Source: Paulinella micropora (Eukaryota > Cercozoa > Imbricatea > Euglyphida). Taken from it: a stretch of DNA of 32,575 bases. The stretch covers positions 350,373 through 382,947 of the forward strand of contig BJOX01000088.1 in assembly GCA_009731375.1 (NCBI GenBank), written 5' to 3'. The notes beneath the pieces are model-generated. The model worked only from the letters and a program-made list of their open reading frames with translations. It had not been told where the DNA came from and did no database searches. Of this stretch, positions 24,209-32,575 are shown piece after piece (position 1 is the stretch's first letter; every line of letters begins with the position of its first letter). The position numbers were made by a program, and so were the translations under genes.

Positions 24209-24610
24209 ACAAATGTCATTTTATTTTCCCAATTCCGACAACATCTCCCAAAGCTGTGAAATACTATTCCAAAGTGGAAATTCTTTTTTGGGAAAAGTTT
24301 TCCAGTTTCAGGAAAATATATTACTAATATTTCCCATTTTGGGAAAATATTTCCCCCTTTGCAAATTGTCGAAAATTCTCACTTTGGGAAGATATCTTTC
24401 TACTTCTGGAAAATATTCCCTACTTTGGGAAAATATTTTCCGGGGGGGCGTTTTGGAAATCTCACTTTGGGAAAATATTTTATATTTTGGGAAAATATTT
24501 ATCATTTTGGGAAAATATTTCCCGCTTTGGAAAATCTCACTTTGGGAAAATATTGTCCCAAAATGGGAAATATTGTCCTGAAATGGAAATTATTTTCCCA
24601 AACTGGAGAC
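24200..24610. repeat. AT-rich minisatellite built on tttgggaaaatattt
   Basis: There are more than ten imperfect copies of tttgggaaaatatttyc spaced at roughly 20-30 bases, some inverted (ccaaaatgggaaatattgtcc). The core ggg-aaaatattt-ccc is near-palindromic. Composition changes abruptly at about 24205, where the upstream frame runs in and ends at 24581 by chance translation. Confidence 0.8.
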
Positions 24611-24685
24611 ACAGTTGAAGACTTTTCCTGCCCGGACGTATTCAATAAGTGCCAAGTTAGTTATTAACAGATAAAACGACGTTTA

Positions 24686-25013
24686 TTATTCAAGATAACT
24701 AAAACTAATTTTCTTGTTGTAAAGTCGTGCTAAAATTACAGCCCTGTCCCAACTCTCTTTTGACATCCTCATACCCCGATCGCGCTGTTTAACTCCGTCA
24801 TCGAAGATTTCAGTGCCTAGCTGGAAGTCACGATCCTGCACTTTTCCTGTGTAAGGCACTTTTTTCTCTCGAGAGCGTTAGTGAACAATAGACGGGGATT
24901 TCCATTGACACGATCATTTACAGACTCAAAGCACGGAAAGAAGAGTGGGGGATTAGGGGGAAGAGAATTTGCCTTACTGTAATCAATTCCCAGAAGTGTA
25001 CCATGTGCCACAT
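24686..25013 (-). pseudogene. C-terminal fragment of an unrecognised protein, two frames joined at a slippery sequence
   Basis: The upstream block (about 25011-24850; LLGIDYSKANSLPPNPPLFF, ending NALERKK) and the downstream block (about 24849-24686; VQDRDFQLGTEIFDDGV, ending KKISFSYLE) are in frames related by a single -1 step. The junction AGA AAA AAG fits the slippery pattern A AAA AAG. The stop TAA (24686-24688) overlaps an AATAAA signal (24682-24687). No family recognised. Upstream coding sequence is not found, so this is a remnant, a frameshifted gene, or a terminal exon. Confidence 0.4.
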
Positions 25014-25459
25014 CCCTTTACCAAATTTAATTTCACATCGTGGTGTGTGATTATTTTAGGTTGCATTACGCTTAACCAGATGCGGCCTCAACCAGGCAGT
25101 GACGTTGAAAAACATCATGCAGCGCTTACATTTGTCGTGGAAATTCTTCCGCAGCCTGTTTATTAATTAGGCTGATTCTGTCGGTGAAAACCTTTGCGTT
25201 CGCCTCCGCCGAGCCAGTCTAATTAATGCTTCTGAAGTACTTCTTTGATCTTGCCGTTTACGCTTGCATTTTTGTCTGGCCCCAGACTGCACATACAGCA
25301 CCCAGCAAACGGTGTATTCCAACATAATTATAACGTACGGAACAAAGACTTACCATAAGTTTGGCGACTTTCGTACGCGCGCGTGGAGGCTGCGGATCCT
25401 CGACTCCTCCTCGTCATCCTCCTCCTCGTCGTTCCTCCGGATCCTCTTCTTCCTGTGAC
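25014..25459. other. No supported gene
   Basis: Only short chance frames are seen. A (tcc/tcg)-rich patch at 25400-25450 would encode an acidic Glu/Asp run on the minus strand, and a GTAAGT donor-like site lies on the minus strand near 25348. Neither can be tied to an exon with confidence. Confidence 0.4.
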
Positions 25460-25657
25460 TCAACCAAACGAGACTTGTGCTTGCAAAGGGCGTTGACTTG
25501 TTCCTAGTGTTCGTGCTGGCCCAGAAAACAATTGTTTGGCCGCAGACGCGTAAGGTTTGGATGCCTTAAGCTTCGTCGGGTCTGTTGCCTGCAGTGCACT
25601 CTTCTGCATCCTTCCCTCACGAGACATCTGAGCTGCAGCCTGGCGCTTTGTCGCCAT
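25460..25657 (-). CDS. Small hypothetical basic protein, divergent from the F-box/LRR gene
   Basis: 65 codons starting MATKRQAAAQMSREGRM, Ala/Lys/Gln-rich, ending in TGA. Its ATG at 25657 is 85 bases from the plus-strand ATG at 25743, so the two would share a promoter. The start context (accATGG) is good. No family recognised. An acidic frame lies just downstream in another register, so a longer original protein is possible. Confidence 0.3.
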   Translation of the reverse strand: MATKRQAAAQMSREGRMQKSALQATDPTKLKASKPYASAAKQLFSGPARTLGTSQRPLQAQVSFG

Positions 25658-25742
25658 GGTCGTCCCTCCCCTTCCCTCCCTTTTGGACTCCCTTTTTGAC
25701 AGTTTGAAAACCGCGTGTCCCAAGAGAGACGTTAATTCCCAA

Positions 25743-27270
25743 ATGGCCCACCGATTTACCACGAGTGCAGCCTGTTGGATTTGCCCGCCGACGTGTGGGA
25801 AGTGGTTTTTCCTTTGGTGTCCGACAGCCCTGACTGGCTGTACGCGGGGTGGATCCCCGTGTGCAAGAAAACGCGGGACATGCCGCGCCCAGAAAGCTGG
25901 CCGAGCCTGAAGATTCGCGCGGGCAGTCCCCCGATCCCAGTCGCACGTTGGGCTGAATGGCGCGAAATCACTAGCGTGACCATTGACAAAAAACCGTCGG
26001 GCGACAGGCTGTCGATCTTGGCACAGATCCACGAATCCAAGACTTGCGTGCACAGCCTGTTGCTCCCCTACAACCTGGTGGATCTCGAACTACGGGAGGC
26101 AGCGAAGGTCACTGGCTTGCAGAGGCTGGGATCCAAGGAGCCGGTGCTAGAAGCCTCCGGCGACGGTCTAGCTAGCGCTTGCTCGATAACTGGGGGGGCC
26201 TGGTGCGACCGTTAGCTGAACCTTGATCGCTGCACGGAAGTCAGCTCCGGAGCGCTAGCCGCTTACCTGACGCAGGTCCGGCCGCGCACCTTGTTGCTGG
26301 CCGGACTCGACCCGTTCCTAAGTAGACCCTGGACCATCGTGCCGGCCGGTGGGTGCCTGCGGCAGCTGAGCCTGCGTGGTTGCCCTACACTGACAGATCT
26401 CAGCTGGCTGGCGCCCCTAACCGAATTGCGGACCTTGGACCTGACCAACTGTAGAAGCATTGATGACGACGCGCTGGCCGCGGTGGCCTACTGATGTTAA
26501 CGCGGCTCAAACTCTTTCGTTGTGACGTAATTACGAGCGCGGGCTTGGCCAGATTGTCCAATCTCAGCAACCTAATCTATCTAGATCTGGGCTTTCTCAG
26601 CCAACTGACTAATGTCCGGTTTCTGGAGAGACTCGGTCGACTACAATTGCTGCAACTTGGCCGCTGCCCCCTCGGCGACCGGCAACTGCGCCCGCTCTCC
26701 GGCCTGACCAGTCTGCGGATTCTAGACCTGGGAGGAAATACCTTTCTGACTGATGAGGGGCTCCGGCATTTGCGCCCCCTAGCGCATTTGGAAAAGTTAT
26801 ATCTAAGCTCGTGTACAGGTGTCACAGGCACGGGGTTCGCACACCTACGGGCGTTGCGCAACTTGCACTATTTGAGCCTGGAAAAATGCGCCAATGTGGA
26901 GGAGACGTACCTCCGATATCTGCCAACCGCGCTGCAGGCGTTAAACCTCTACGGTTGCACCCAACTCACCGATGCCGCAGTAAGACAATAGCAGCACCTA
27001 AAAAACTTGCGGGTCCTGAATCTGGGCTGGGCAAATATTACTCCTGCCGGGGTTGCTCAATTGTGTGATCGGCTAGAACATCTGACGTTAGACAGTTGTG
27101 AACAGCTGGATAATCGCGTCTTTGAACACCTAGGTCGTCTCGGGCAGTTGCAACAACTAGGGATTTTCTCTTGCGCGCGAATTACCCGCGCAGCTGTTGC
27201 AGCCTTCAAGATTGTGCGCCCCGGCTTGGCCATAGTCACAGACGTGGAAGAAGAAGACGAACAACAGTAG
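25743..27270 (+). pseudogene. F-box-like / leucine-rich repeat protein, decayed
   Basis: ATG at 25743 opens a frame that must shift within about 20 bases to reach HECSLLDLPADVWEVVFPLV, an F-box-like opening. From about 26220 to 27230 there are some 12 leucine-rich repeats of the cysteine-containing (FBXL/AMN1) type, for example LRQLSLRGCPTLTDLSWL, LEKLYLSSCTGVTGTGFAHL and LEHLTLDSCEQLDNRVFEHL. Breaks: TAG at 26213-26215 beside a seven-G run, a frameshift at about 26480-26494 (TGATG), and TAG at 26989-26991 where repeat spacing expects Leu. The real stop is TAG at 27268, with AATAAA at 27282-27287. Such proteins recruit substrates to SCF ubiquitin ligases. Intronless. It is a pseudogene unless the breaks are assembly errors. 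Confidence 0.75.
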
Positions 27271-27281
27271 AAAAACAAATC

Positions 27282-27287
27282 AATAAA
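27282..27287 (+). terminator. Poly(A) signal AATAAA of the LRR gene
   Basis: Canonical hexamer 12 bases after the TAG stop, in the 54-base gap between convergent genes. Confidence 0.6.
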
Positions 27288-27324
27288 AAAACTGTTTTTA
27301 ATTTCGTCAAGAAGAGTTTACTCG

Positions 27325-29472
27325 TCAAGGCACGCCACTTGGCAATGTACGCACACGCTGACCTCCTGCTTCAATGTCTGGCGCCTCTTGTGCCAGGTTG
27401 TTTTTGACGTGGTTGCTCTCGAGTAGCCCCAGCGCGTCGTCCGCATCTGCGAAGCTGCGCTTGGTGCAGGCGTGAGTGTCGGCCATTCTGGAGGCCAGCA
27501 GCTGTGGCTGTAGCACCTCGGTGATTAGCGTTTCATAATGTCGCAACAAGTACTCGGCCCGGGCCCGGGGCGTCACGTGGCCAGAGGTAAGCATCATCTT
27601 TACACTGATGTACTGGTCGTCTAGCCACTGTTCGCGCCAAACTCTGTTAATATCTGAAATCCCGAGGAACCTTGACAGCGAATGGATTGTCGCCTGTCGA
27701 CCCTCGTGCTGCAGGTAGAACAGGCACTGGAAGTGCGGCGAACAGACCGAGAAGTTCGGCGCAGCCTCTTCTTGCGCGGAGTTCGTAAACGTCTGGAAGT
27801 ACGTGCGCCAGCCCCACTTCGTCGCGGTGCGCAGGACGTCGGCCTGGCTGACACGCTCCGCCGCGCCAGCAGAGAGTTGGGCTTTGGCCCGGTCGTACAG
27901 GATGGCGAACAACAGCGCGACCGCGGCGTTCGCCTCAATGGAGTCACCAGCCAGAGCCTTGGTTTCTGGTTTGTTGTAACAGACAAACATGCCGTTTTCA
28001 CGACGGGGGACAGCTCGAGCGCGCTGAGCAGCGACTTCCTCAGCAGGTCCAGCAGCGCGATAGCGTGGTTGTTACGAAAGGTGAGGGTCTCCCGCAACAG
28101 GCAACGGGGGCAGCCGCAATTTTCGCCCTTGGTATGTGGCAGACGGTCGCTGAAGACGTTGACCCTGTTTTCGCCGTACCTCAGATCTGCGGGCTTGGCG
28201 CCCTTTTTGGGCCAGAACAGCACGAGGTGGAGCCCCATGGAGCCCGAGAACGGCTTCCACACGTCGGCCAGCGCTGCTACTCTTTGCTTGTCCGGGACGA
28301 ATGCGTCACTGTGCAAAGTTGCCGCCTTGGCGTTGGGCAGCACCCTGCCGAATTCCACCCGCGGTTCTTTGTCTTGCGGCTGGTGCGCCTCCCGGTTGAA
28401 GCACGCGTTGCGGGGGGAAGCACGCGTTGCGGGGGCACGCGGGGTTTCCCACGAGTCCCGGAATGTACTTGCCCTCTTGAAGGTATTTAGACAGCCACTT
28501 TGGCCGCTGGCTGTCGTTTTCGATCTCGTCGTTGGCTGCGGCCGCGCCCTGTTGTACCAACGGTAACGCTCCCATGCCAAGCTTGAAACTTATGGCACTG
28601 TGCAGCTGCCGATTCGCCTCAAGTGCCGGGCGCGGCGCCGTTGGTGGATAGCTCTTGGACTCGAGTTGGCGGATGACGGTCTCTGTTGCCAGTACCTTGA
28701 CGTTTCCCGCTCGAGCCCACACAGACGGCGTCTGCCCTTTGGCGAAGGGCAGCGTGGCGTCCTCCACGACATACACGCGGAAGCCCTGGCGCGCCAGGTC
28801 CTCGCACGTGCGTTTGACGCAAATGTCAGACGCCACTCCGCCGACATAGACGTCCGTAACCTGGCGCGCTTGCAGGATCTCCGTCAAGCTGTGGGAGCCG
28901 GCGCGGCCCGGGCACTTGACCTCGGTCTTGCCGTCGTTCTCAAAGACGGCCGAGTTGGCGTCCACGTCTCGATTAAAGCCCTTGCGGAAATATGTCTGGG
29001 CCTCGGCCGCGCCGTTTGTTGGCACCACCAGCTAGCCGGACGGCGTGTCCCAGGGCGGCGCAAAGTCAGTTAGCTCTTTGGTAACCTGCTGCCCATCCGT
29101 GCCGTCTATGCAGTGGCTGTTGTACAGCTGCTGTGTGATGCTGGTGCCCTTGTAGTTGTACTGGATCCGGTCCCCGCTGATCCTTTGCGCTTCTTTTAGC
29201 TTGGCGTGCGTACTTTTGGAATCAAAAAAGGAGACGTGATCGGGCGGGTGTGTGTCGAGCGTCCAGACCACGAGGCCGAACGGAACTTCCGACAACAGGC
29301 GCTTGATGTTGTCGAAGCAGCCCCTGACGACGTTACTGTTGTTGCGACCCTCGTCGACCAACGACAGTCGTCCACTGGGGTCGCAAAAGTCGGTTTGCAT
29401 GTCGACGACCACGAGCCCGCTCTGATGCAAACAGTGGAACGAGGCCGAGCAGCTCTGGGCGTGGCTCGTCAT
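27325..29472 (-). pseudogene. Nicotinamidase/isochorismatase-family protein with unrecognised C-terminal region, interrupted
   Basis: ATG at 29472. Residues 1-146: GLVVVDMQTDFCD (catalytic Asp), LDTHPPDHVSF (metal-binding Asp/His) and SHCIDGTDG. After an in-frame TAG (29034-29032), the same frame continues with FRKGFNRDVDANSAVF (catalytic Lys) and VGGVASDICVKRTC (catalytic Cys). All catalytic residues of nicotinamidase, which turns nicotinamide into nicotinate for NAD salvage, are present. After about residue 340 the frame is broken by a 19-bp tandem duplication (about 28399-28437). It then resumes with MGLHLVLFWPKKGAKPADLR and a CGCPRC pair, and shifts again near 28000 into a 221-codon block ending TGA at 27325. 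The C-terminal half is unrecognised. If once continuous, the protein was about 710 residues, far longer than a normal 200-240-residue nicotinamidase; two adjacent genes are possible. Confidence 0.7.
28399..28437. repeat. 19-bp tandem duplication causing a frameshift
   Basis: Two adjacent copies of aagcacgcgttgcggggg(g/c) lie in the nicotinamidase-family gene. Nineteen is one more than a multiple of three, and skipping one copy converts the upstream reading frame exactly into the downstream one. Confidence 0.8.
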
Positions 29473-29848
29473 GGAACGAAGAAGGAAGGGGGGCTATTAA
29501 AAAAAGGTCGGCTTTTTTTTTGTTCTTAGCTTCAAAGTAGGCAGGCCAGGTCCCCCCCCCCCCCTTTTTATTGCTCCCTCTCTTTGATCTATTGGCTTTG
29601 GGAAGCGGAGCTTTCTGCATTTTTTATTCGGGGGGGGGGGAAAGGGAGGCGGAGGGGCGACCACAGACAAGCTAGGTGAATTCATTGCATAAAAGCGGAG
29701 GGGGGGGGGGGCAAAGAAGCGGGACTGGCTATTAAAAAAGGAACAGACTGAACGCAAGAAACCGCGGGGAGGGGATAGAGGACCCAGCGACACGAAACGC
29801 AAAGACGGGAACGGAGGGGAAACGGAACCAAAGACCGAGGAATGAGGT
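29473..29848. promoter_or_regulatory. Intergenic region with homopolymer runs and a repeated TA-rich motif
   Basis: Upstream of the minus-strand start at 29472. Contains ggctattaaaaaaagg at 29492-29507 and again ggctattaaaaaagg at 29727-29741. On the minus strand the first reads ttttttaatagcc about 20-35 bases before the ATG, a possible TATA-like element. Runs of C (about 29552-29564) and G (29631-29640, 29700-29711) separate them. No gene is supported here. Confidence 0.35.
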
Positions 29849-30148
29849 TTATTCTTTGTGTTCCTTGCCGCGGCGTACGGGACAATCTTGATCGAACAGC
29901 GGGGGCTTCAGCGCTAGGATCAGCCTCAGTTGCGCGGGCGTCAGGAAGTGCACGGTCAGTTCGCTGTCCACGAGGCAGGCCCTCGGCAGCAATTGCGCGT
30001 CTTTTGAGGATTGCAGCCACAGGATGAACTCGAAGTTGAGCAGGCCCAGCAGGGCTTCCACGCACTTGTTCGTGGTCAGGGGCACGGGACACACGCGGGC
30101 CGTGCGCAGTGCGATCCAGGGGTCGTTCTGGAAATAAAGCACCTTGCC
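29849..30148 (-). CDS. C-terminal part of an unrecognised protein (upstream part in gap)
   Basis: One hundred open codons run from the edge of the 416-N gap, starting GKVLYFQNDPWIALRTARVC and ending CPVRRGKEHKE. The TAA stop (29849-29851) overlaps AATAAA (29848-29853). Hydrophobic and charged residues alternate as in a folded protein (LLGLLNFEFILWLQSSKDAQ). No family recognised. Whether it continues to the minus frame right of the gap is unknown, and that frame looks like a shadow of the plus-strand gene. Confidence 0.5.
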   Translation of the reverse strand, partial: GKVLYFQNDPWIALRTARVCPVPLTTNKCVEALLGLLNFEFILWLQSSKDAQLLPRACLVDSELTVHFLTPAQLRLILALKPPLFDQDCPVRRGKEHKE

Positions 30149-30564
30149 NNNNNNNNNNNNNNNNNNNNNNNNNNNNNNNNNNNNNNNNNNNNNNNNNNNN
30201 NNNNNNNNNNNNNNNNNNNNNNNNNNNNNNNNNNNNNNNNNNNNNNNNNNNNNNNNNNNNNNNNNNNNNNNNNNNNNNNNNNNNNNNNNNNNNNNNNNNN
30301 NNNNNNNNNNNNNNNNNNNNNNNNNNNNNNNNNNNNNNNNNNNNNNNNNNNNNNNNNNNNNNNNNNNNNNNNNNNNNNNNNNNNNNNNNNNNNNNNNNNN
30401 NNNNNNNNNNNNNNNNNNNNNNNNNNNNNNNNNNNNNNNNNNNNNNNNNNNNNNNNNNNNNNNNNNNNNNNNNNNNNNNNNNNNNNNNNNNNNNNNNNNN
30501 NNNNNNNNNNNNNNNNNNNNNNNNNNNNNNNNNNNNNNNNNNNNNNNNNNNNNNNNNNNNNNNN
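30149..30564. other. Assembly gap (416 N)
   Basis: Unknown sequence separating a minus-strand C-terminus from a plus-strand N-terminus. A shared divergent promoter may be inside. Confidence 0.95.
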
Positions 30565-30565
30565 G

Positions 30566-31036
30566 ATGAACGAGGCTTTCTGGCTCTGGGCGGTCAACCA
30601 GTTCCTGCAGGACAGCGAGGGTCTCGTGCGCTACGGAGAAACCCGCGACCCGGAGGCGCAAGTGCTGTCCGATCTCAAGAAGTTCCACGCGGTGCTAGAG
30701 TGGAACATGATCGACGAGCACCGGCAGAGGCTGGCCGAGCTCGTGGCGGGCACGGGGTCGCATTCGCGCTCGGAGGCGTCCGGCGAGAGCGCGCGGCCCG
30801 GGCGGGTTGTGTGGGACCCCCCCCTGCCGCTCAAGGATCCCGGCGAAGGCACGCAAAGGCGCGGCGGGCAGCACCGCAAATCAGCTGCGCCGCGCGTCGC
30901 CGACCGCGACAGACACTTTCTGTACGTGCCACACCTGCGCGTCTGTGCGCCCCCGGCCTGGGCGGGCAAGAACCGTGCCGAACGGTATAAACACCAAGTC
31001 GTCTTTGTGCGCACGCCACCATCGACAGTACAATAA
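30566..31036 (+). CDS. Hypothetical protein, unrecognised (start may lie in gap)
   Basis: The frame opens at ATG 30566, one base after the gap, and runs 156 codons. It begins MNEAFWLWAVNQFLQDSEG, then a helical segment (KKFHAVLEWNMIDEHRQRLA), a Pro/Arg/Gly-rich middle, and a RHFLYVPHLRVCAPP and HQVVFVRTPP end. TAA at 31034-31036 overlaps AATAAA at 31032-31037. Tight packing and stop/poly(A) overlap match its neighbours. Family unknown; a true start inside the gap cannot be excluded. Confidence 0.5.
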   Translation: MNEAFWLWAVNQFLQDSEGLVRYGETRDPEAQVLSDLKKFHAVLEWNMIDEHRQRLAELVAGTGSHSRSEASGESARPGRVVWDPPLPLKDPGEGTQRRGGQHRKSAAPRVADRDRHFLYVPHLRVCAPPAWAGKNRAERYKHQVVFVRTPPSTVQ

Positions 31037-31307
31037 AACGGTTTCTGTACACCGGTACTGGCCAAAAAGGTATTGAAACCAGGGGTGAGGAATTCTTCGC
31101 CCCCCTTTTTTTTCTGAAACGGTTTCGAACAAGAAGACCCCTCGACTATGCCGGAATTTGCTCTACAAGTTTTCTTTTAATGCAAATTTTTACTTTTTTT
31201 CATTGGCTTTTTCTCCGGCAGTGAAAAGGACTGGACCACAAGAAAAGGGGGAGAGGGAAATGTCAGAGTGATATTAAGGTGGAGAGAGAAGGCCTCGTCT
31301 TGTGTTT
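31037..31307. other. Intergenic region between convergent genes
   Basis: Holds T- and A-rich runs and an ATTAAA-like stretch on the minus strand (near 31175-31180) that could serve the minus-strand gene ending at 31308. Nothing else seen. Confidence 0.4.
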
Positions 31308-32575
31308 TTACACGTCGTCGATGATGACGTTGGCGTCGTCGTCGGGCTCCTGCACCACGCCCCCCGACACAACCGCCACCGTCGTGGTGTCGCGTCTCTC
31401 GCCGGGCGCGTAGCCGCCCTCCTCCCACCCCGCACAGTCCGACGCCTGCTCGGCCGGGTCGGTGGCCTGGTCTAAGCCGTTTTCCGCGTCCCAGAGGAAC
31501 AGGAACTTGGGCACCCGTTTAAGGCACAGCGCGCCCTGCGACAGCGGGTCGAAACTCGCACGGATCGAGAACCCCACGCTCGCCACGGCGCCGGGGCGCA
31601 CACAGCGGCTGGCCTGCTCGTCCGTCATGACGGGGTGGCCGGGCGCACGCATATCGCGGATGTACAGCTCGTTGAACTTGTAGCCGCCGCTGGCGTCCTG
31701 GTGGCCCTGCTTCTTCTGCTGGCCCCAGCCGCGCTGGCCGGCATTGGCGAACGTGTTCACGTTGGAGAACGAGTAGTTGGCCTGCCTCTGCAGCACCAGC
31801 GCCGGTGCTTCGTTCGGCTGTGAGTCTGTCTTCTTGAAGTAGCAGCCGCTCTTCACGTAGCGCGTCAGCCCCTTGCGCTCGTCGGGGGTCTTGGCTGAGA
31901 ACTCTTCGGTCTTGCTCCGCAGCAGCACCTCGCGGAACTTGGCGCGCACGGCCTCGGGGTACGTGCCGTCGGCGCTCTTGCTGGCTCCCAGGTCCAGCGC
32001 GATGTCCTTGAGCTTGTTGCTCACGCACGGCATGACCTGGCACAGCAGCGTGGCCTTCTGGCCGTCCCCGAGCGCGTCCAGCACGCAGAAGACGGGCAGG
32101 AACTCGAGCCACAGGTCGAACACCACGGCGAGCGCGCCCACCTCGTACACTTGGCCGCGCGAAGAAGCTACCTGCGCCGGCGGCGCCGCCTTGGACGCGC
32201 GGGCGCTCACCATGAAGCTGCGTTGCACGCGTTCGGGCTTCACGCTGTCTCCCAGGGGATCCGAGTTGTACCTGTGCGCAAAGTCTTAGGGGTCGCGGTA
32301 CGAGCCGTAGCAGAGCCGCCCATAAGAGGCCTTTTCCTCTGGCGTCGCGTGGCTGGAAAAGAAGAGCTTGCAGCCCCCGCCGATCACGCCCGGGGGCGTC
32401 GCCAGCAGGTAGCCCTTCTTGAACAGCCTGCCGGACTGGGGGTCGGCGCGGAACTTGAGGGACACGACTTCCTTGTTCGCGTCCTTGTACGACGCCTCTT
32501 TCTTGAGCTGGTAGATTTCGCTCGGCGGGGGCAGGAAGCGCACCAGTTCGACCCAGCCGCGGCCCGTGGCGGGGG
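31308..32575 (-). pseudogene. Unrecognised protein, possibly ssDNA-binding-like, with an in-frame stop; 5' end outside window
   Basis: An open minus-strand frame enters at the right edge and runs to TAA at 31308-31310, interrupted once by an in-frame TAA at 32288-32286. Coding text is continuous on both sides (ending YGRLCYGSYRDP, resuming DFAHRYNSDPLGDSV). Near the C-terminus a block with ELYIRDMRAPG, then VRPGAVASVGFSIRASFDP and LKRVPKFLFLWDAENG, recalls the layout of OB-fold ssDNA-binding proteins of large DNA viruses. I could not confirm this, and the similarity is weak. The tail is acidic (EPDDDANVIIDDV), also common in such proteins. No intron signal. GC-rich with strong third-position GC. 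Confidence 0.45.

Noticed and set aside
27682-28566. 294-codon plus-strand frame opposite the nicotinamidase-family gene
   Set aside because: GC-rich shadow; the minus strand carries the coherent protein blocks.
30631-31065. Minus-strand frame right of the 416-N gap
   Set aside because: Overlaps the better plus-strand frame, is Arg/Ser/Cys-rich and shows no folded-protein pattern.
13368-32288. Possible reassignment of TAA/TAG to a sense codon, since most in-frame interruptions are TAA or TAG
   Set aside because: Plain TAA and TAG also end genes beside poly(A) signals (27268, 29849, 31034, 31308). An in-frame TGA occurs too (16366-16368), and frameshifts accompany the stops. One TAG sits where the LRR pattern expects Leu. 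Decay or sequence error is simpler.

Overview
This is a eukaryotic nuclear window. The evidence is a multi-exon gene with conserved GT-AG introns, dense simple-sequence repeats, two degraded LTR-retrotransposon bodies and AATAAA-type poly(A) signals. I cannot name the species. The encoded hnRNP A/B-type protein ends in an animal-like SYHPY tail, but many non-animal lineages also have such RRM proteins. Six N gaps are present (881-890, 2254-2263, 5968-5977, 6376-6385, 11502-11579, 30149-30564), most of them beside homopolymers or microsatellites.

Bases 1-6918 hold two divergently transcribed paralogs of a two-RRM hnRNP A/B / Musashi / DAZAP1-like RNA-binding protein. Paralog A (minus strand) loses its 3' exons off the left edge. 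Paralog B (plus strand, eleven exons, 357 residues if the tiny first exon is right) is complete: RRM1, RRM2, Gly/Tyr-rich tail and an HPY-type C-terminus. By-eye exon identity between the paralogs rises outward from the shared promoter region (73%, 83%, 100%), and distal introns also match, which suggests gene conversion. Intron 1 of paralog A is about 1.1 kb of tetranucleotide repeats that are read as UAGG/CAGG in the sense RNA. Bases 6919-11500 are AT-rich, with no gene I can support and one pair of dispersed repeats.

Bases 11649-19538 are a complete but dead Ty1/copia-class element on the minus strand. It has 331-bp LTRs (12 differences), a 5-bp GGCCC target duplication, a primer-binding site matching the anticodon arm of initiator tRNA-Met, a purine tract, and gag, protease, integrase, reverse transcriptase and RNase H in copia order, broken by stops and frameshifts. 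Bases about 20139-24208 carry a second gag-like polyprotein on the plus strand, with two CCCH-type fingers and zinc knuckles. It runs into an AT-rich minisatellite at 24200-24610.

Bases 24686-32575 look different: GC-rich in most parts, intronless, closely packed on both strands, and with AATAAA overlapping the stop codon in three places. They contain a decayed F-box-like/leucine-rich-repeat gene, a nicotinamidase-family gene with an unrecognised C-terminal region, and several unrecognised genes, one of which weakly recalls a viral ssDNA-binding protein. Most of these frames are interrupted by in-frame TAG/TAA codons or frameshifts, one of which is explained exactly by a 19-bp tandem duplication. 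A decaying insertion from a large DNA virus, or another compact foreign segment, is a reasonable but unproven reading. Assembly error is the main alternative.
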